Source of the DNA: Bryopsis sp. KO-2023
Lineage: Eukaryota; Chlorophyta; Ulvophyceae; Bryopsidales; Bryopsidaceae
NCBI GenBank assembly: GCA_030272585.1
Contig: BSYQ01000003.1
Span: forward strand, 496,001-560,000
Direction of reading: 5' to 3'
Length of the DNA stretch: 64,000 bases
Below, one piece after another: positions 9,901-18,741 of the stretch. Below the pieces are notes generated by a model. That model made no database searches and was not told where the DNA came from. It saw only the letters and a list, made by a program, of their open reading frames with translations. Every line of letters starts with the position of its first letter. Position 1 is the stretch's first letter. The position numbers were made by a program, and so were the translations under genes.

Positions 9901-12900
9901 CGAATCCGATGGAATTTGCTGATCGTCAAGAACTGGCGGCGCATGGAATGACCGTGTGTTCAATGACGACGATGCGAAAAGCAATACAGAAAACCGGCCA
10001 GGGATTAATGGTCGTTGTGAAACCGGCGGAAAAAGAGGAAACAACTGAAACGAAACCGAAAACAGACAATCCAATGGAAAAACTACTGAGAGACGACATG
10101 GATCCCAGAATGAAAGATCTACTCATGCAACATGCAGACGTCTTTCCTGACGACCTGCCAAAAGACATGCCGAAACGCGCAGACATCAAGGATTTTGAAA
10201 TCAAACTCAAGGATGGTGCAGAACCGGTCGACCGGCCGATCTACCGAATGTCGCCGGCCGAACTGGAGGAAATAAGGAGGCAGATTCAATACCTCACGGA
10301 ACATGCATTCATCAGACCATCAGAATCGCCATGGGGTGCGCCGGTGTTGTTCGCGCCGAAAAAGGATGGAACGCTGCGCTTCTGCGTGGATTATCGGTGG
10401 CTGAACGACCTGACAATCAAAAACAAATACCCACTGCCACTCCCTGACGAACTAATGGACAGATTTCAAGGCATGCATGTGTTTTCGAAAATCGACCTGA
10501 AACATGGCTACTGGCAGCTCCCGGTGCGTGAGGAGGATCGCAGCAAAACAGCGTTCAAGACGCGCTACGGATCGTTCGAATGGAATGTCGTGCCTATGGG
10601 GGTCGCGAATGCGCCGGCACATTTCATGGCCGCCATGAATGTCGTCCTCCAGGGTCTTACAGACTGCTTTGTGGTTTGTTACCTTGACGACATAATAATC
10701 TATTCGAGAAATCAGGAGGATCACATCGAACATCTGCGGAGTGTGCTCGGGAGATTGCGGCAGCATGCGATGTATGCGAAGTCGTCGAAATGTGAGATCG
10801 CCGTCGATGAAGTCGAATTCCTGGGATTCATGATCAAGAATGGAGGGATTGCACCAGTCGAATCGAAGGTGGAAGTCGTCAAGAACTGGCCAGAGTTGAA
10901 ATCAGTAAGAGACGTCAGAAGCTTCCTTGGAATGATGTCCTATTACAGAAAATTTATCCAAGGATTTGCTCAGCTGGCATCCCCTCTGCATGAATTAACC
11001 AAAAAGGATGCTGAATGGAAATGGGGACCATTGCAGAAAAATGCATTTGAAAAATTAAAAGACACCCTGACCAGTGCTCCCCTACTGATCATCCCTAACC
11101 CAGAGCTGGAGTATGTGGTCACAACAGATGCATCCAATGTGGCCATTGGTGCAGTCTTAATGCAGGACCAAGGTGCAGGTCTCAAACCATGTGCCTTCCT
11201 CAGCAGAAAGCTCATCCCAACTGAAACCAGATATTCAGCCTATGACAGAGAAATGCTGGGTATAGCCTATGCACTGAAATTCTGGAGGCACTATCTGGAA
11301 GGATCATCCAAAGGAACCACAGTCTACACAGATCACAAGCCAGCAACCCACTTCCTGGAACAAAAAGAGATGTCAAGGACACAGACCAGGTGGCTGCAAC
11401 TGGGTCACTTTCAAAGTATAAATCCCAAAATAAAATATTTGCCTGGAAAAGCAAATTTGGTTGCAGATGCATTGTCAAGGCCACCAGGGGTGGAGGAACC
11501 AGGGAGTGTGGCTGCCATCACAACGGTGCAGTGGTCTGAGGATGAGATTGTGACTTGGAACGCGGAGGTTCGAACCTCACCTCCGTTGCAGAAAATAGTG
11601 GATAAGCTGGAGGCTGGTGGAAAAGTCAAAAACTACAGACTGGGGGATAAAGGAGTCCTACAGCATTCTGATGATGGTGAACTGTGGGTGCCAGTGGTGC
11701 CTCAAGCAAGGAGACAGTCTATTTTGGAGAATTTTCATGACCTCAAAACTGCAGGCCACTCTGGGGAGCACAGGACTTGTGAGTTGCTGAAAACACAATT
11801 TTGGTGGAAAGGATGGAGAAGGGATGTCAAACACTACATCAGGACCTGTCCACTTTGCCAGGTCTGCAAAGGGACTACAGAAAAATCACAAGGCTTATTA
11901 CATCCCCTCCCAATCCCAAAATACAAGTTCCAACAGATCACCACCGATCTAATGACCGATCTACCCGAATCAAATGGATATACTGCAGTGGCAGTTTTCG
12001 TTGATCGACTGACGAAATTCGCAAAATACGTCCCATGTACGAAAGAGACGTCAGCTGTGGATTACGCTCGAATGTTCTTCGACAACGTCTACCGCCACTT
12101 TGGATTGCCGGAGGTCATCGTCTCCGATCGTGATCCGCGTTTCACGTCGGCATTCTACCAGGAGCTCTTCAGATTGGTCGGCACAGATTTGCATCTTTCA
12201 ACGGCGTACCATCCTCAATCGGATGGACAGTCGGAGGTCACCATCCGCACACTGGAGAATCTGCTGCGTCCATATGTGGAGGATCAGCCTGAGCGGTGGA
12301 GTGAACATCTGTCGTCGCTGGAATTCGCCGCCAATCGCATGAAGAATGCCACTACTGGAATGTCGCCATTTTATCTCCTCTATGGATTTCAACCAAACGC
12401 TATTCCTCCGATGCTGCCACCGACCACGAACGAGGCTGTGGATGTCATGCTGGGACGCATGCAACGCATCGAGGGGGAGGCGAAACAGAACTACGAGAAA
12501 TCCCGCGAGCATTACAGAAATGTCGCCAACCGAAAACGGAAAGATATCAAACTCAATGTCGGTGACGAAGTTTGTCTCCGAATCACTCAGCTGCCCAAGA
12601 CATGCTACAGCCAGATCCCTGCCAAGATCAGACGGAAATACGTGGGTCCATTGAAAGTCGTCGAAGCGATCTCAGACGTCGCATTCAGGATCGAATTGCC
12701 GACGAACTGGAAGATCCACGATGTTTTCCATGTGAGTAAACTGAAGCTTTTCAAGAGATCAGAGACATTTGCAAGGGAAGTGGCGCCGCCGCCGCCGATA
12801 ATCACTGACGATGGCGAAGAGTTATACAAGGTGCGAGCCATCATCGATCATCGCGGAAAGGGCAAGAATCGTCAGTTCCTCGTTGCATGGCTGGGATATG

Positions 12901-13013
12901 AATTACATGAAGCGACTTGGGAGAAGGAGCAAAACCTCGACACGGTATCAGATCTCATCGCCCAGTATCTTCAGACGCAAGCGTCCAAGAAAGGGAAGTC
13001 CAAGAAACGATGA
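6960..13013 (+). CDS. gag-pol: Gag-Pol polyprotein of the nested chromovirus
   Basis: One uninterrupted 2,017-residue frame holds the whole replication machinery. In order: a coiled-coil Gag N-terminus; three helical repeats of the type K-x2-I-L-x2-L-G near residues 237-300; Pro-rich and Gly/Asp-rich linkers; a Gag domain (~480-660); a CCHC knuckle (~724-738); protease with DSGS (~875); RT with YLDD (~1240); RNase H (~1387-1505); integrase with an HHCC zinc finger and D,D,E core (~1580-1830); and a C-terminal chromodomain (~1955-2005). The start is the first ATG, about 125 nt after the primer-binding site. Unlike the outer element there is no frame change between gag and pol. Confidence 0.95.
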   Translation: MDDLMRVLDDPRIHEVDDDIEDIVEYVPPQHNQDEGPNGNGGQPNAGQGNIFVQNVQNVQQNLAVDVEQRVARVDHAVAQVAQVQSDVGNRINVLNQSLHQELHKAHANTDLLAKVVDDAVRRVRRDLDERVDNAFQSVTKTIRANQKHTTHMIESLTRHVKSREIVATEEDRVLQRRLGEIEGKQLEDYDVQCEQWERMNTRLEGVRETTDGLYDARRDDLEQWESYIQERLSPPPRLTKNAILDTLGIPEDRLLTGPSTLNKERILDLLGVTDAQVRALGKTPRLTKNNILSTLGLSEDVFNQQLQVHMAGGTQTNTVPPPVRTQAADVGTSSRPIPERRRLSDGNAEQASRRAPQSASPQAPSPVQPTNLSGHGAPAPSHLFSSGSVPRDPFTRLGSYRSVGRRDPGGGDDPDDDPADGRGGGRRGDGRGRRSGGGDGGGGDDDGDDGPDDGGGGPGGGGRGRNSGGLSNIMRSLRLNPPKHFTGEGALSVTDWVTRVTRWFRAHDVRESDWVKILPAYLGGAASRWMALVELRISQGHRSSFASWEDFVHELRENFESATTSERARVEMRACTQTSSVADYKRRFQAIAFRIPGMTEEEIFSAFTFGLKPHIRTTVLAQTSTFADAVRLADRLDGIHALHGSDSNRGGWRGRGRGRHFNGRGRNNSGGFGWNANDDNSNQNQNQNNGDTLGAIGAERGRGRGRGRGRGDGRGRSFNTSMTCFLCGATGHGVKLCPLREKAQAYCKTLKYGEPSGAVESKKVTIKEEILEKEPTESAQSNATSESSEDEKEEPDVHPKPSAGASDSEERADDNVINETITENQSEGNSPTVESGSREVPDQHSSCPVTGKTFATGYMIEVRIQGTTVGACVDSGSTANYVSAEFAKRVNLKIQENNTSELRMADNTTRQTTGKIPNMKFRSGRLSFQIEADVLPNLGYDVLLGLPWLVDANPAIDFEKGVITVVRGEEEFVLPRKYRANPMEFADRQELAAHGMTVCSMTTMRKAIQKTGQGLMVVVKPAEKEETTETKPKTDNPMEKLLRDDMDPRMKDLLMQHADVFPDDLPKDMPKRADIKDFEIKLKDGAEPVDRPIYRMSPAELEEIRRQIQYLTEHAFIRPSESPWGAPVLFAPKKDGTLRFCVDYRWLNDLTIKNKYPLPLPDELMDRFQGMHVFSKIDLKHGYWQLPVREEDRSKTAFKTRYGSFEWNVVPMGVANAPAHFMAAMNVVLQGLTDCFVVCYLDDIIIYSRNQEDHIEHLRSVLGRLRQHAMYAKSSKCEIAVDEVEFLGFMIKNGGIAPVESKVEVVKNWPELKSVRDVRSFLGMMSYYRKFIQGFAQLASPLHELTKKDAEWKWGPLQKNAFEKLKDTLTSAPLLIIPNPELEYVVTTDASNVAIGAVLMQDQGAGLKPCAFLSRKLIPTETRYSAYDREMLGIAYALKFWRHYLEGSSKGTTVYTDHKPATHFLEQKEMSRTQTRWLQLGHFQSINPKIKYLPGKANLVADALSRPPGVEEPGSVAAITTVQWSEDEIVTWNAEVRTSPPLQKIVDKLEAGGKVKNYRLGDKGVLQHSDDGELWVPVVPQARRQSILENFHDLKTAGHSGEHRTCELLKTQFWWKGWRRDVKHYIRTCPLCQVCKGTTEKSQGLLHPLPIPKYKFQQITTDLMTDLPESNGYTAVAVFVDRLTKFAKYVPCTKETSAVDYARMFFDNVYRHFGLPEVIVSDRDPRFTSAFYQELFRLVGTDLHLSTAYHPQSDGQSEVTIRTLENLLRPYVEDQPERWSEHLSSLEFAANRMKNATTGMSPFYLLYGFQPNAIPPMLPPTTNEAVDVMLGRMQRIEGEAKQNYEKSREHYRNVANRKRKDIKLNVGDEVCLRITQLPKTCYSQIPAKIRRKYVGPLKVVEAISDVAFRIELPTNWKIHDVFHVSKLKLFKRSETFAREVAPPPPIITDDGEELYKVRAIIDHRGKGKNRQFLVAWLGYELHEATWEKEQNLDTVSDLIAQYLQTQASKKGKSKKR

Positions 13014-13193
13014 TTCAAGACAGTGAATGATGGGAGAAAAGGTGGATGAATAGAGTGAGAGGGAACTTTATGTGGATAGTAGTGTGGGCTGCAAATATAT
13101 CTGCTGGGTTGTTATCTCATGTGGGACCTTTTCTATTTTCGCTGCCTGAATGTGGGACTTTACGAGGACGTTGTGTCCGAAGGGGGGAGTGGT
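13014..13193 (+). other. 3' untranslated region and polypurine tract of the nested element
   Basis: Short noncoding stretch after the Gag-Pol stop. It ends in AAGGGGGGAGTGGT (13180-13193), a purine-rich plus-strand primer directly in front of the 3' LTR. Confidence 0.8.
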
Positions 13194-13344
13194 TGATATG
13201 ACCGACTGGGGTTAGGGTCAGACATAGTGGTGTTATGTCGGACAGAACGGTTAGAGTTGGTGACTTAAGGGACAAGAACGGGTTGTAAATTATTATCACG
13301 GCTGATTGTGCCAACGGGTGTGGGATCCCGGTTTGGCCTTAACA
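13194..13344 (+). repeat. 3' LTR of the nested chromovirus
   Basis: 151 bp, same sequence as 6669-6819 by eye, followed by the CGGAC target duplication at 13345-13349. Confidence 0.95.
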
Positions 13345-15071
13345 CGGACCATCAGCCGTTAACCTACTTCATGACCCAAGCAACAATGTCGCGGACCCAA
13401 GCCCGATGGTGGAGGTCAGGGTTTTTTGATTCCATAGGTCCAACAATCGTCTATGTTCCTGGCAAAGCCAACGTTTTGGCAGATGCGTTATCCCGAAGCC
13501 TTCCTGATGTTAAGGATCAAATTCATGCTTTGTCGACCTGGGTGGTAGATGAAGCGGATGCATGGAAGACCGCTATTGCAGAAGATCAGAAACTGCAAGC
13601 GGAAGTCAAGAAAATCCAAGAGGGTAAACCCACGAAACTTTCTCTAGAGGATGGCTGGTTGTATTATCAAGCAACTCCCACCTCAGACAAAGTATTAGTG
13701 GTACCGAACGGATACCGGGAAAAGGTTATGGGGGAATTCCATGATGTGCCGAGTGCCGGCCATGCAGGCGCGGCCCGCACCATGGATGTGCTGAAGCGAT
13801 ACTATTGGTGGAAAGGAGTTGGCAAGGATGTTCAAGCATATGTGCGGACATGTCCTGTCTGTCAGCGGACGAAAGCTGATACGACAAAGCAAAAAGGACT
13901 TTTGCAGCCACTCCCAATTCCGTCAGCAAAGTGGGAACAGATTACCACTGATCTCGTGACTGATTTACCAAAGTCACATGGGTTTACCGCCATTGCGGTA
14001 TTTGTTGATCGGTTAACCAAGTACGTTCGCTTTGCACCGTGCACCAAGGAAATAACCGCCCCAGAGTATGCGAAGTTGTTTGTGGACAAAATCTACAAAC
14101 ACTATGGCCTTCCCAAAGTGATCATATCTGATCGTGACCCCAGATTCACAAGTTCCTTCTGGAGGTCGATGTTTTCACTGTTGGGAACCCAACTCCGAAT
14201 GAGCACCGCCTATCATCCACAAACGGATGGGCAGTCTGAAGTAACAATTCGGGTGTTGGAGGATTTCTTGCGGCCTTTTGTGGAACGGTACCCAGACCGT
14301 TGGGTAGAGTTTTTGGCGACAGCAGAATTCGCTGCCAATAACTCCCGCAATGTATCCACAGGCTATGCCCCAGCGCATTTGTTGTATGGGCAGCATATGG
14401 GCCAGATTACTGTGCATAGGAAGTTGACGGCAAAAGAGGAGTCCGAAATGGCAACCGAAATGGTCAAGAGGATGGACGAACAACTGCAGCAGGCAAAGCA
14501 GCAGTATGCAACCGCACAAGAGCGGATGTGTGTCCAGGCCAACAAAAAGCGACGAGAAGTGACGTTTAAAACGGGGGATGAAGTATTGGTGAAGAGTGCC
14601 TTCATACCATTGCACTCCCTACAAAAGATCCCACCTAAACTTCGTCGACGTTTTGTCGGACCATTCGTTGTGGACAAGGTCATATCCACGGTGGCCTACC
14701 GTCTCAAACTTCCACCCCATTGGACTATACATGCCACCTTCCATGTTTCCAAGCTGAAGGCATACAACCGCTTGTCGGAAGATGATAAGCGGGAGGTGGA
14801 CCTTCCCGAAGGGGAATTGGTGGATGGCACCATCGAATACGAGGTGGAGCGTATTCTGCGGGACCGAGGAGCCTCCAACCGTAAGGAGTACTTGGTTTTG
14901 TGGAAGGGCTTTGATTTGATGGAAGCCACCTGGGAGCCAGAAGCCCACCTGGCCAATGCCAGCGACCTTTTGGCTGAGTACTTGAAGAACCGCACGCGCT
15001 TGCCGACTAAAGAAGAAGTCCGATCAGAACGGGCAAAGAGACGGACAAGGCGGCGGGGGTTAGCTCTCTAG
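13345..15071 (+). pseudogene. pol: Pol of the outer element, 3' part (RNase H end, integrase, chromodomain)
   Basis: Continues the outer pol after the nested insertion (13345-13349 is the target duplication; unique pol sequence resumes at 13350). It encodes the end of RNase H (HQPLTYF, ADALSR) and the integrase zinc-binding region (H-x3-H type, then CPVCQ). The integrase catalytic core follows (TDLP, ISDRDPRF, STAYHPQTDGQSE). Last comes a chromodomain with YLVLWKGF and ATWEP (nt ~14840-14970), which is expected to bind a methylated histone tail and steer integration. The protein ends in a basic tail at TAG 15069-15071. The segment is intact but separated from its 5' half. Confidence 0.92.
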
Positions 15072-15274
15072 ATGACACAGATTGATGTGGGGATGGGAAC
15101 GATGGTGAGAGGATGGTATCAGTTCACCCACAATCAAATACATCTGGAGGAGCAAGCTAATCAGTACACAGTCAAGGGGTTGAGGGTAATTACAAAGCGG
15201 GCTAGAATCTGACTGAGGCGACTCTCAATAGAGGAGGTCAGCCATCGGTGACAAGTGGGTGACTCTACCACTTG
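15072..15274 (+). other. Noncoding spacer between pol and the coiled-coil ORF
   Basis: No ORF is supported. A nine-base match to the initiator-tRNA primer site (TGGTATCAG, near 15115) occurs here but lacks a preceding LTR end. A short inverted repeat (CAAGTGGG/CCACTTG) lies just before the TATA box. Confidence 0.4.
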
Positions 15275-15282
15275 TATATATA
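15275..15282 (+). promoter_or_regulatory. TATA box of the coiled-coil ORF
   Basis: TATATATA lies 118 bp upstream of the ATG at 15400 and about 200 bp downstream of the pol stop. This gives the downstream ORF a promoter of its own, independent of the LTR. Confidence 0.5.
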
Positions 15283-15399
15283 CCCACTTCTTCAACCCTC
15301 CGCACCATTTTTCACTTTCGAGCAACCCAGTAAAGGAGCCGAGTTCAGCAAAGAGCGAAGTGTGCGTGTGTGTGTTTGCGGAGAGACCGTCCAGCAGCT

Positions 15400-16593
15400 A
15401 TGTCTTCCAAAGGCAACCGTGAAAGCAAAGATGAACAAATCACGCGTTTGCGGATGGAACGAGACAAATACGGGAAGGAATTAGCGGAAGCTGTGGAAGT
15501 AAGCAACAAGGCTTTGACGGCAAACACAGCATTGCTCCAGCAATTGACGGAAGTAAACAAACTCGCTCAAGAAGGAGTAGGCCATCGAGATGAACTGGCC
15601 GACAAACTTGCCGAACAAGAAGCACTGATGAGGGAAGCGGCTCAAAAACATGCGGAAGAGCGGGCTAAAGAGGAGGCCGACTACCACCAGAAATTTCGGA
15701 CATTCCAACAAGCAGTCAGTGATGCCAAAGTGAATGCACGGGGATTAGCTTCTGAGTTGAAGGAAGCCCGGACAACAATCAAAACGCTGGAAGAGGAAAA
15801 CCAGGCTGTCCGACAAGAGAAAATCTGCATCACTTCGGAGTTGGGATCCGTGAAAAACAACCTCCAAACTGCGCTGAAGGATCAGTCCTTCTATATCAAA
15901 GAAAACAAGGAATTGCGGGAAGCTCAGACAAAACGCTTCCAAGCGCTGACGCAGTTGGAGAAAGAGGTGGCGGCCCTGAAAGCTGAAAAAGCGGCGGACA
16001 AGCGTGGTGAGCGAGTCGGGCTCGAGACCAAGATCATGATAACAGAGTTGCTAGCATCCCGAGCGGAGGCGGCCAGGCTTCGTCACATCTTGGAAAAGTT
16101 CCCACAAGATTTGGCGGCCATGGCAACTGGAGTCGTCCAAGGGAAGCTCCACACTCTGTCCGATCAAATGTCGCTGTTGCATAAGGGGAAATTTCAAGAT
16201 GTGGTAGACATCCACAAGATAAAAGAAATCACCCTGACGCATACAAGCTTGCCGCCCGCGAATGAACTGAAGCATGTCCGAGACTGGGATGGGAGACTCA
16301 CAAGGGAGGCCACGAAGATTGCAAGAATGATGGGCCGACCACCATCGCAGCCGACAAACGAGGACGACAGCAGCGATGACGACAGTGATTCCTCGGAAGA
16401 TGAACAACACCGAAAAGAAAAGGAAGCTGCGGAGGCAGCCAAGGCAGCGGCCGACAAATTGAAGTCCGACAAAGCTAAGGCCGACAAGGCTAAGTCCGAC
16501 AAAGCTGCAGCCGACAAGTTGAAATCCGACAAAGCTGCAGCCGACAAAGCAGCAGCCGACAAAGCTAAGACGGACGATATCAAGCCCAAGTGA
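15400..16593 (+). CDS. Coiled-coil protein between pol and the inverted LTR
   Basis: A 397-residue protein of no recognised family. ATG at 15400 follows a TATA box. Residues ~10-240 are almost continuous predicted coiled coil. A less repetitive domain follows (~240-315, with motifs such as WDGRLTRE), then a Ser/Asp/Glu tract, and a C-terminal run of Lys/Ala/Asp repeats (K[AS]DKA type). The TGA stop (16591-16593) is made of the first three bases of the inverted LTR, so the original C-terminus may have been cut off. It could be the Gag N-terminal part of another element (both other Gags here also begin with coiled coils), a structural accessory protein, or captured host sequence. Confidence 0.6.
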   Translation: MSSKGNRESKDEQITRLRMERDKYGKELAEAVEVSNKALTANTALLQQLTEVNKLAQEGVGHRDELADKLAEQEALMREAAQKHAEERAKEEADYHQKFRTFQQAVSDAKVNARGLASELKEARTTIKTLEEENQAVRQEKICITSELGSVKNNLQTALKDQSFYIKENKELREAQTKRFQALTQLEKEVAALKAEKAADKRGERVGLETKIMITELLASRAEAARLRHILEKFPQDLAAMATGVVQGKLHTLSDQMSLLHKGKFQDVVDIHKIKEITLTHTSLPPANELKHVRDWDGRLTREATKIARMMGRPPSQPTNEDDSSDDDSDSSEDEQHRKEKEAAEAAKAAADKLKSDKAKADKAKSDKAAADKLKSDKAAADKAAADKAKTDDIKPK

Positions 16594-17161
16594 AACGGAT
16601 TTGTTTCCTGAGGCTGAATACTTCCAGCCGCCACTTTAACCCGTTCTTCACACACGTTGGGAGACGACCAGAAGTTCTGTAAGAAAGGTCTGAGACACGA
16701 GAGTATACAACTGAATCTTATTTCAACAAGCTTGTTCTTTACAACGATCCCCAGCCTTTTATACTCTCAGCCCAGAGCTTCTAGAAACTCCCAGCCCATC
16801 TCCTAACCTTACAAATACTAGCTATCATCTAGCTCTCCCCAAAACGTCTCTATCATTTCTCAGCTCAGCCCTTCTAGCCAGAGCTCCGACTAACCCTTTA
16901 TAACCCTTGATAACCTCTAGACTAAGGACCCAGACTGAAGCTCCTTCCAGTCTGACTCCCGACTCTCTACCCAAACTCTCAGCCATCTGAGACCTGACAC
17001 TGAATATACTGAACCTGGTTCGAACTCTTTTCACTACGTTTCAGCCTCTCATTGAGCATCACGTAACTACCCCATTCCAGTCAGTCCGCGACTACCTGGA
17101 ACTCTCAGACTGTAACCTCTGTTTTCCGCCTAGATCTTCGCCTACTAAGTCAGCCGTTTCA
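16591..17161 (-). repeat. 571-bp LTR, right copy, inverted
   Basis: Reverse complement of 939-1508, with one extra A by eye. Its outer end (TTTCA at 17161) abuts hAT transposase coding sequence. Its inner end abuts the coiled-coil ORF. There is no purine tract or primer site at either edge appropriate to a minus-strand element. Confidence 0.88.
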
Positions 17162-17162
17162 C

Positions 17163-17300
17163 CCTGCCTCCAGTGCATCTGTTGAGCGGATGTTCAGTGT
17201 GAATGGACATCAGCTCAACAAGCGCAGGAGGCAGATGGAGGTGTCCAAAGTGCGGGATCTGACCTTGATCCGGGACAATCTGCATATGCTCAGTGAATGA
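17163..17300 (+). pseudogene. C-terminal remnant of a hAT transposase
   Basis: 46 codons in frame to a TGA at 17298-17300 show the hallmark of the hAT dimerisation domain: PASSASVERMFS followed by a basic stretch and a final helix. Everything upstream is missing because the inverted LTR abuts it. hAT transposases cut and paste DNA with 8-bp target duplications; this fragment cannot. Confidence 0.75.
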
Positions 17301-17376
17301 TCTGTTCTGTCCTGTTTTGCCTAGGTTCTTCTTGGATGGGTGGGTGCTGGGTATACATGTTCTGATATGTTCTGCT

Positions 17377-17640
17377 GACCTGTTTTTTTTTTATATGTTG
17401 TGTTTTTTTTGATATGTTGTGTTTTTTTTGATATGATGTTTTTTTTTTGATATGATCTAGCCTGTTTTTTTTTTTGATATGATCTGGCCTGTTTTTTTTT
17501 TTGATATGATTTGGCCTGTTTTTTTTTGGATATGATCTGGCCTGTTTTTTTTTTGGATATGATCTGGCCTGTTTTTTTTTTGGATATGATCTAGCCTGTT
17601 TTTTTTTTGGATATGATCTGGCCTGTTTTTTTTGGAGATG
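17377..17640. repeat. T-tract minisatellite
   Basis: About nine units of roughly 26-28 bp, each a run of 8-11 T followed by GATATGATCTGGCCTG or a close variant. Units near the start are shorter and less regular. Noncoding. Confidence 0.8.
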
Positions 17641-17660
17641 TAAACAAGATTTCAGAACTT

Positions 17661-18482
17661 CAAAAGTGTCTTAACATTTATGAATCATTTCCAAGTTGGA
17701 AATTCCAACCCTTAAGACTCCAAAACACATAACTCAGGGCTGAGCAGCAAATAATCAGAAAACATTCTTACACCAAAGCCCATAAGTCCATACAATCCAA
17801 AAGTGTCTTAACATTTATGAATCATTTCCAAGTTGGAAATTCCAACCCTTAAGACTCCAAAACACATAACTCAGGGCTGAGCAGCAAATAATCAGAAAAC
17901 ATTCTTACACCAAAGCCCATAAGTCCATACAATCCAAAAGTGTCTTAACATTTATGAATCATTTCCAAGTTGGAAATTCCAACCCTTAAGACTCCAAAAC
18001 ACATAACTCAGGGCTGAGCAGCAAATAATCAGAAAACATTCTTACACCAAAGCCCATAAGTCCATACAATCCAAAAGTGTCTTAACATTTATGAATCATT
18101 TCCAAGTTGGAAATTCCAACCCTTAAGACTCCAAAACACATAACTCAGGGCTGAGCAGCAAATAATCAGAAAACATTCTTACACCAAAGCCCATAAGTCC
18201 ATACAATCCAAAAGTGTCTTAACATTTATGAATCATTTCCAAGTTGGAAATTCCAACCCTTAAGACTCCAAAACACATAACTCAGGGCTGAGCAGCAAAT
18301 AATCAGAAAACATTCTTACACCAAAGCCCATAAGTCCATACAATCCAAAAGTGTCTTAACATTTATGAATCATTTCCAAGTTGGAAATTCCAACCCTTAA
18401 GACTCCAAAACACATAACTCAGGGCTGAGCAGCAAATAATCAGAAAACATTCTTACACCAAAGCCCATAAGTCCATACAATC
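17661..18482. repeat. Six-copy 137-bp tandem array
   Basis: Units start at 17661, 17798, 17935, 18072, 18209 and 18346, exactly 137 bp apart. They appear identical by eye, which points to very recent expansion or ongoing homogenisation. The array carries no ORF of its own. It could be a young satellite or an amplified part of a transposon end. Confidence 0.92.
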
Positions 18483-18741
18483 CAAGCACTTGACCACCGA
18501 ACAAAACAGAAATGTGGCTCATAAGATCACCATGTTCATTACAACTCCCGTGCACAAAAAAACTGAACAGATCCTCAGAAAAAAAAGCACGGCAGCTCCA
18601 GAAAACAGACGAATCAAAAACAGCGTCAAATTCAAAACCCAATCAGTTGTGAAGGTCCAGATAAGATAAGATCAGGTCAGGTTTGGGGTTCACCATTGGT
18701 TGGGGGGAGGAGATAAGATAAGATCAGATCAGGTTTGGGGT
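18483..18741. repeat. Spacer with a ~58-bp direct duplication
   Basis: Between the 137-bp array and the next ORF, a segment beginning GATAAGATAAGATCAG and containing TTTGGGGTTCACCATTGG occurs twice in tandem (about 18661-18765). Nothing coding is supported. Confidence 0.6.

Larger units (their letters stand above)
6669..13344 (+). mobile_element. Complete nested Ty3/gypsy chromovirus
   Basis: A 6,676-bp element with 151-bp direct LTRs (6669-6819 and 13194-13344; TGATATG...CCTTAACA). The LTRs look identical by eye. It has a primer-binding site next to the 5' LTR, a polypurine tract next to the 3' LTR, one open gag-pol ORF and a CGGAC target duplication. Open coding capacity plus matching LTRs indicates a very recent insertion, possibly from a still active family. 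It landed in the RNase H region of the outer element's pol. Confidence 0.95.
939..17161. mobile_element. Composite Ty3/gypsy block bounded by LTRs in inverted orientation
   Basis: About 15.1 kb of internal DNA lies between two nearly identical 570/571-bp LTRs that point in opposite directions. Inside are plus-strand gag and pol genes of a chromovirus, an extra coiled-coil ORF, and a complete second chromovirus at 6669-13344. LTRs of a normal element are direct repeats, so this is not a standard insertion. The 5-bp flanks of the two LTRs do not match. The right flank is hAT transposase sequence and the left flank is a purine tract. Possible origins are recombination between two elements of one family, inversion, autointegration before insertion, or mis-assembly. 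Confidence 0.7.

Noticed and set aside
15104-15130. Primer-binding site TGGTATCAG marking a third element's 5' end
   Set aside because: Only nine bases match and no LTR end lies directly before it.
16194-16655. Minus-strand 153-codon ORF starting in the right LTR
   Set aside because: It is antisense to the intact coiled-coil ORF and Ala/Ser/Leu-rich as expected of a shadow frame.
939-17161. Simple transposon insertion with target duplication
   Set aside because: The five bases outside the two LTRs differ (AGGAG and CCCTG) and the flanks belong to different sequences.
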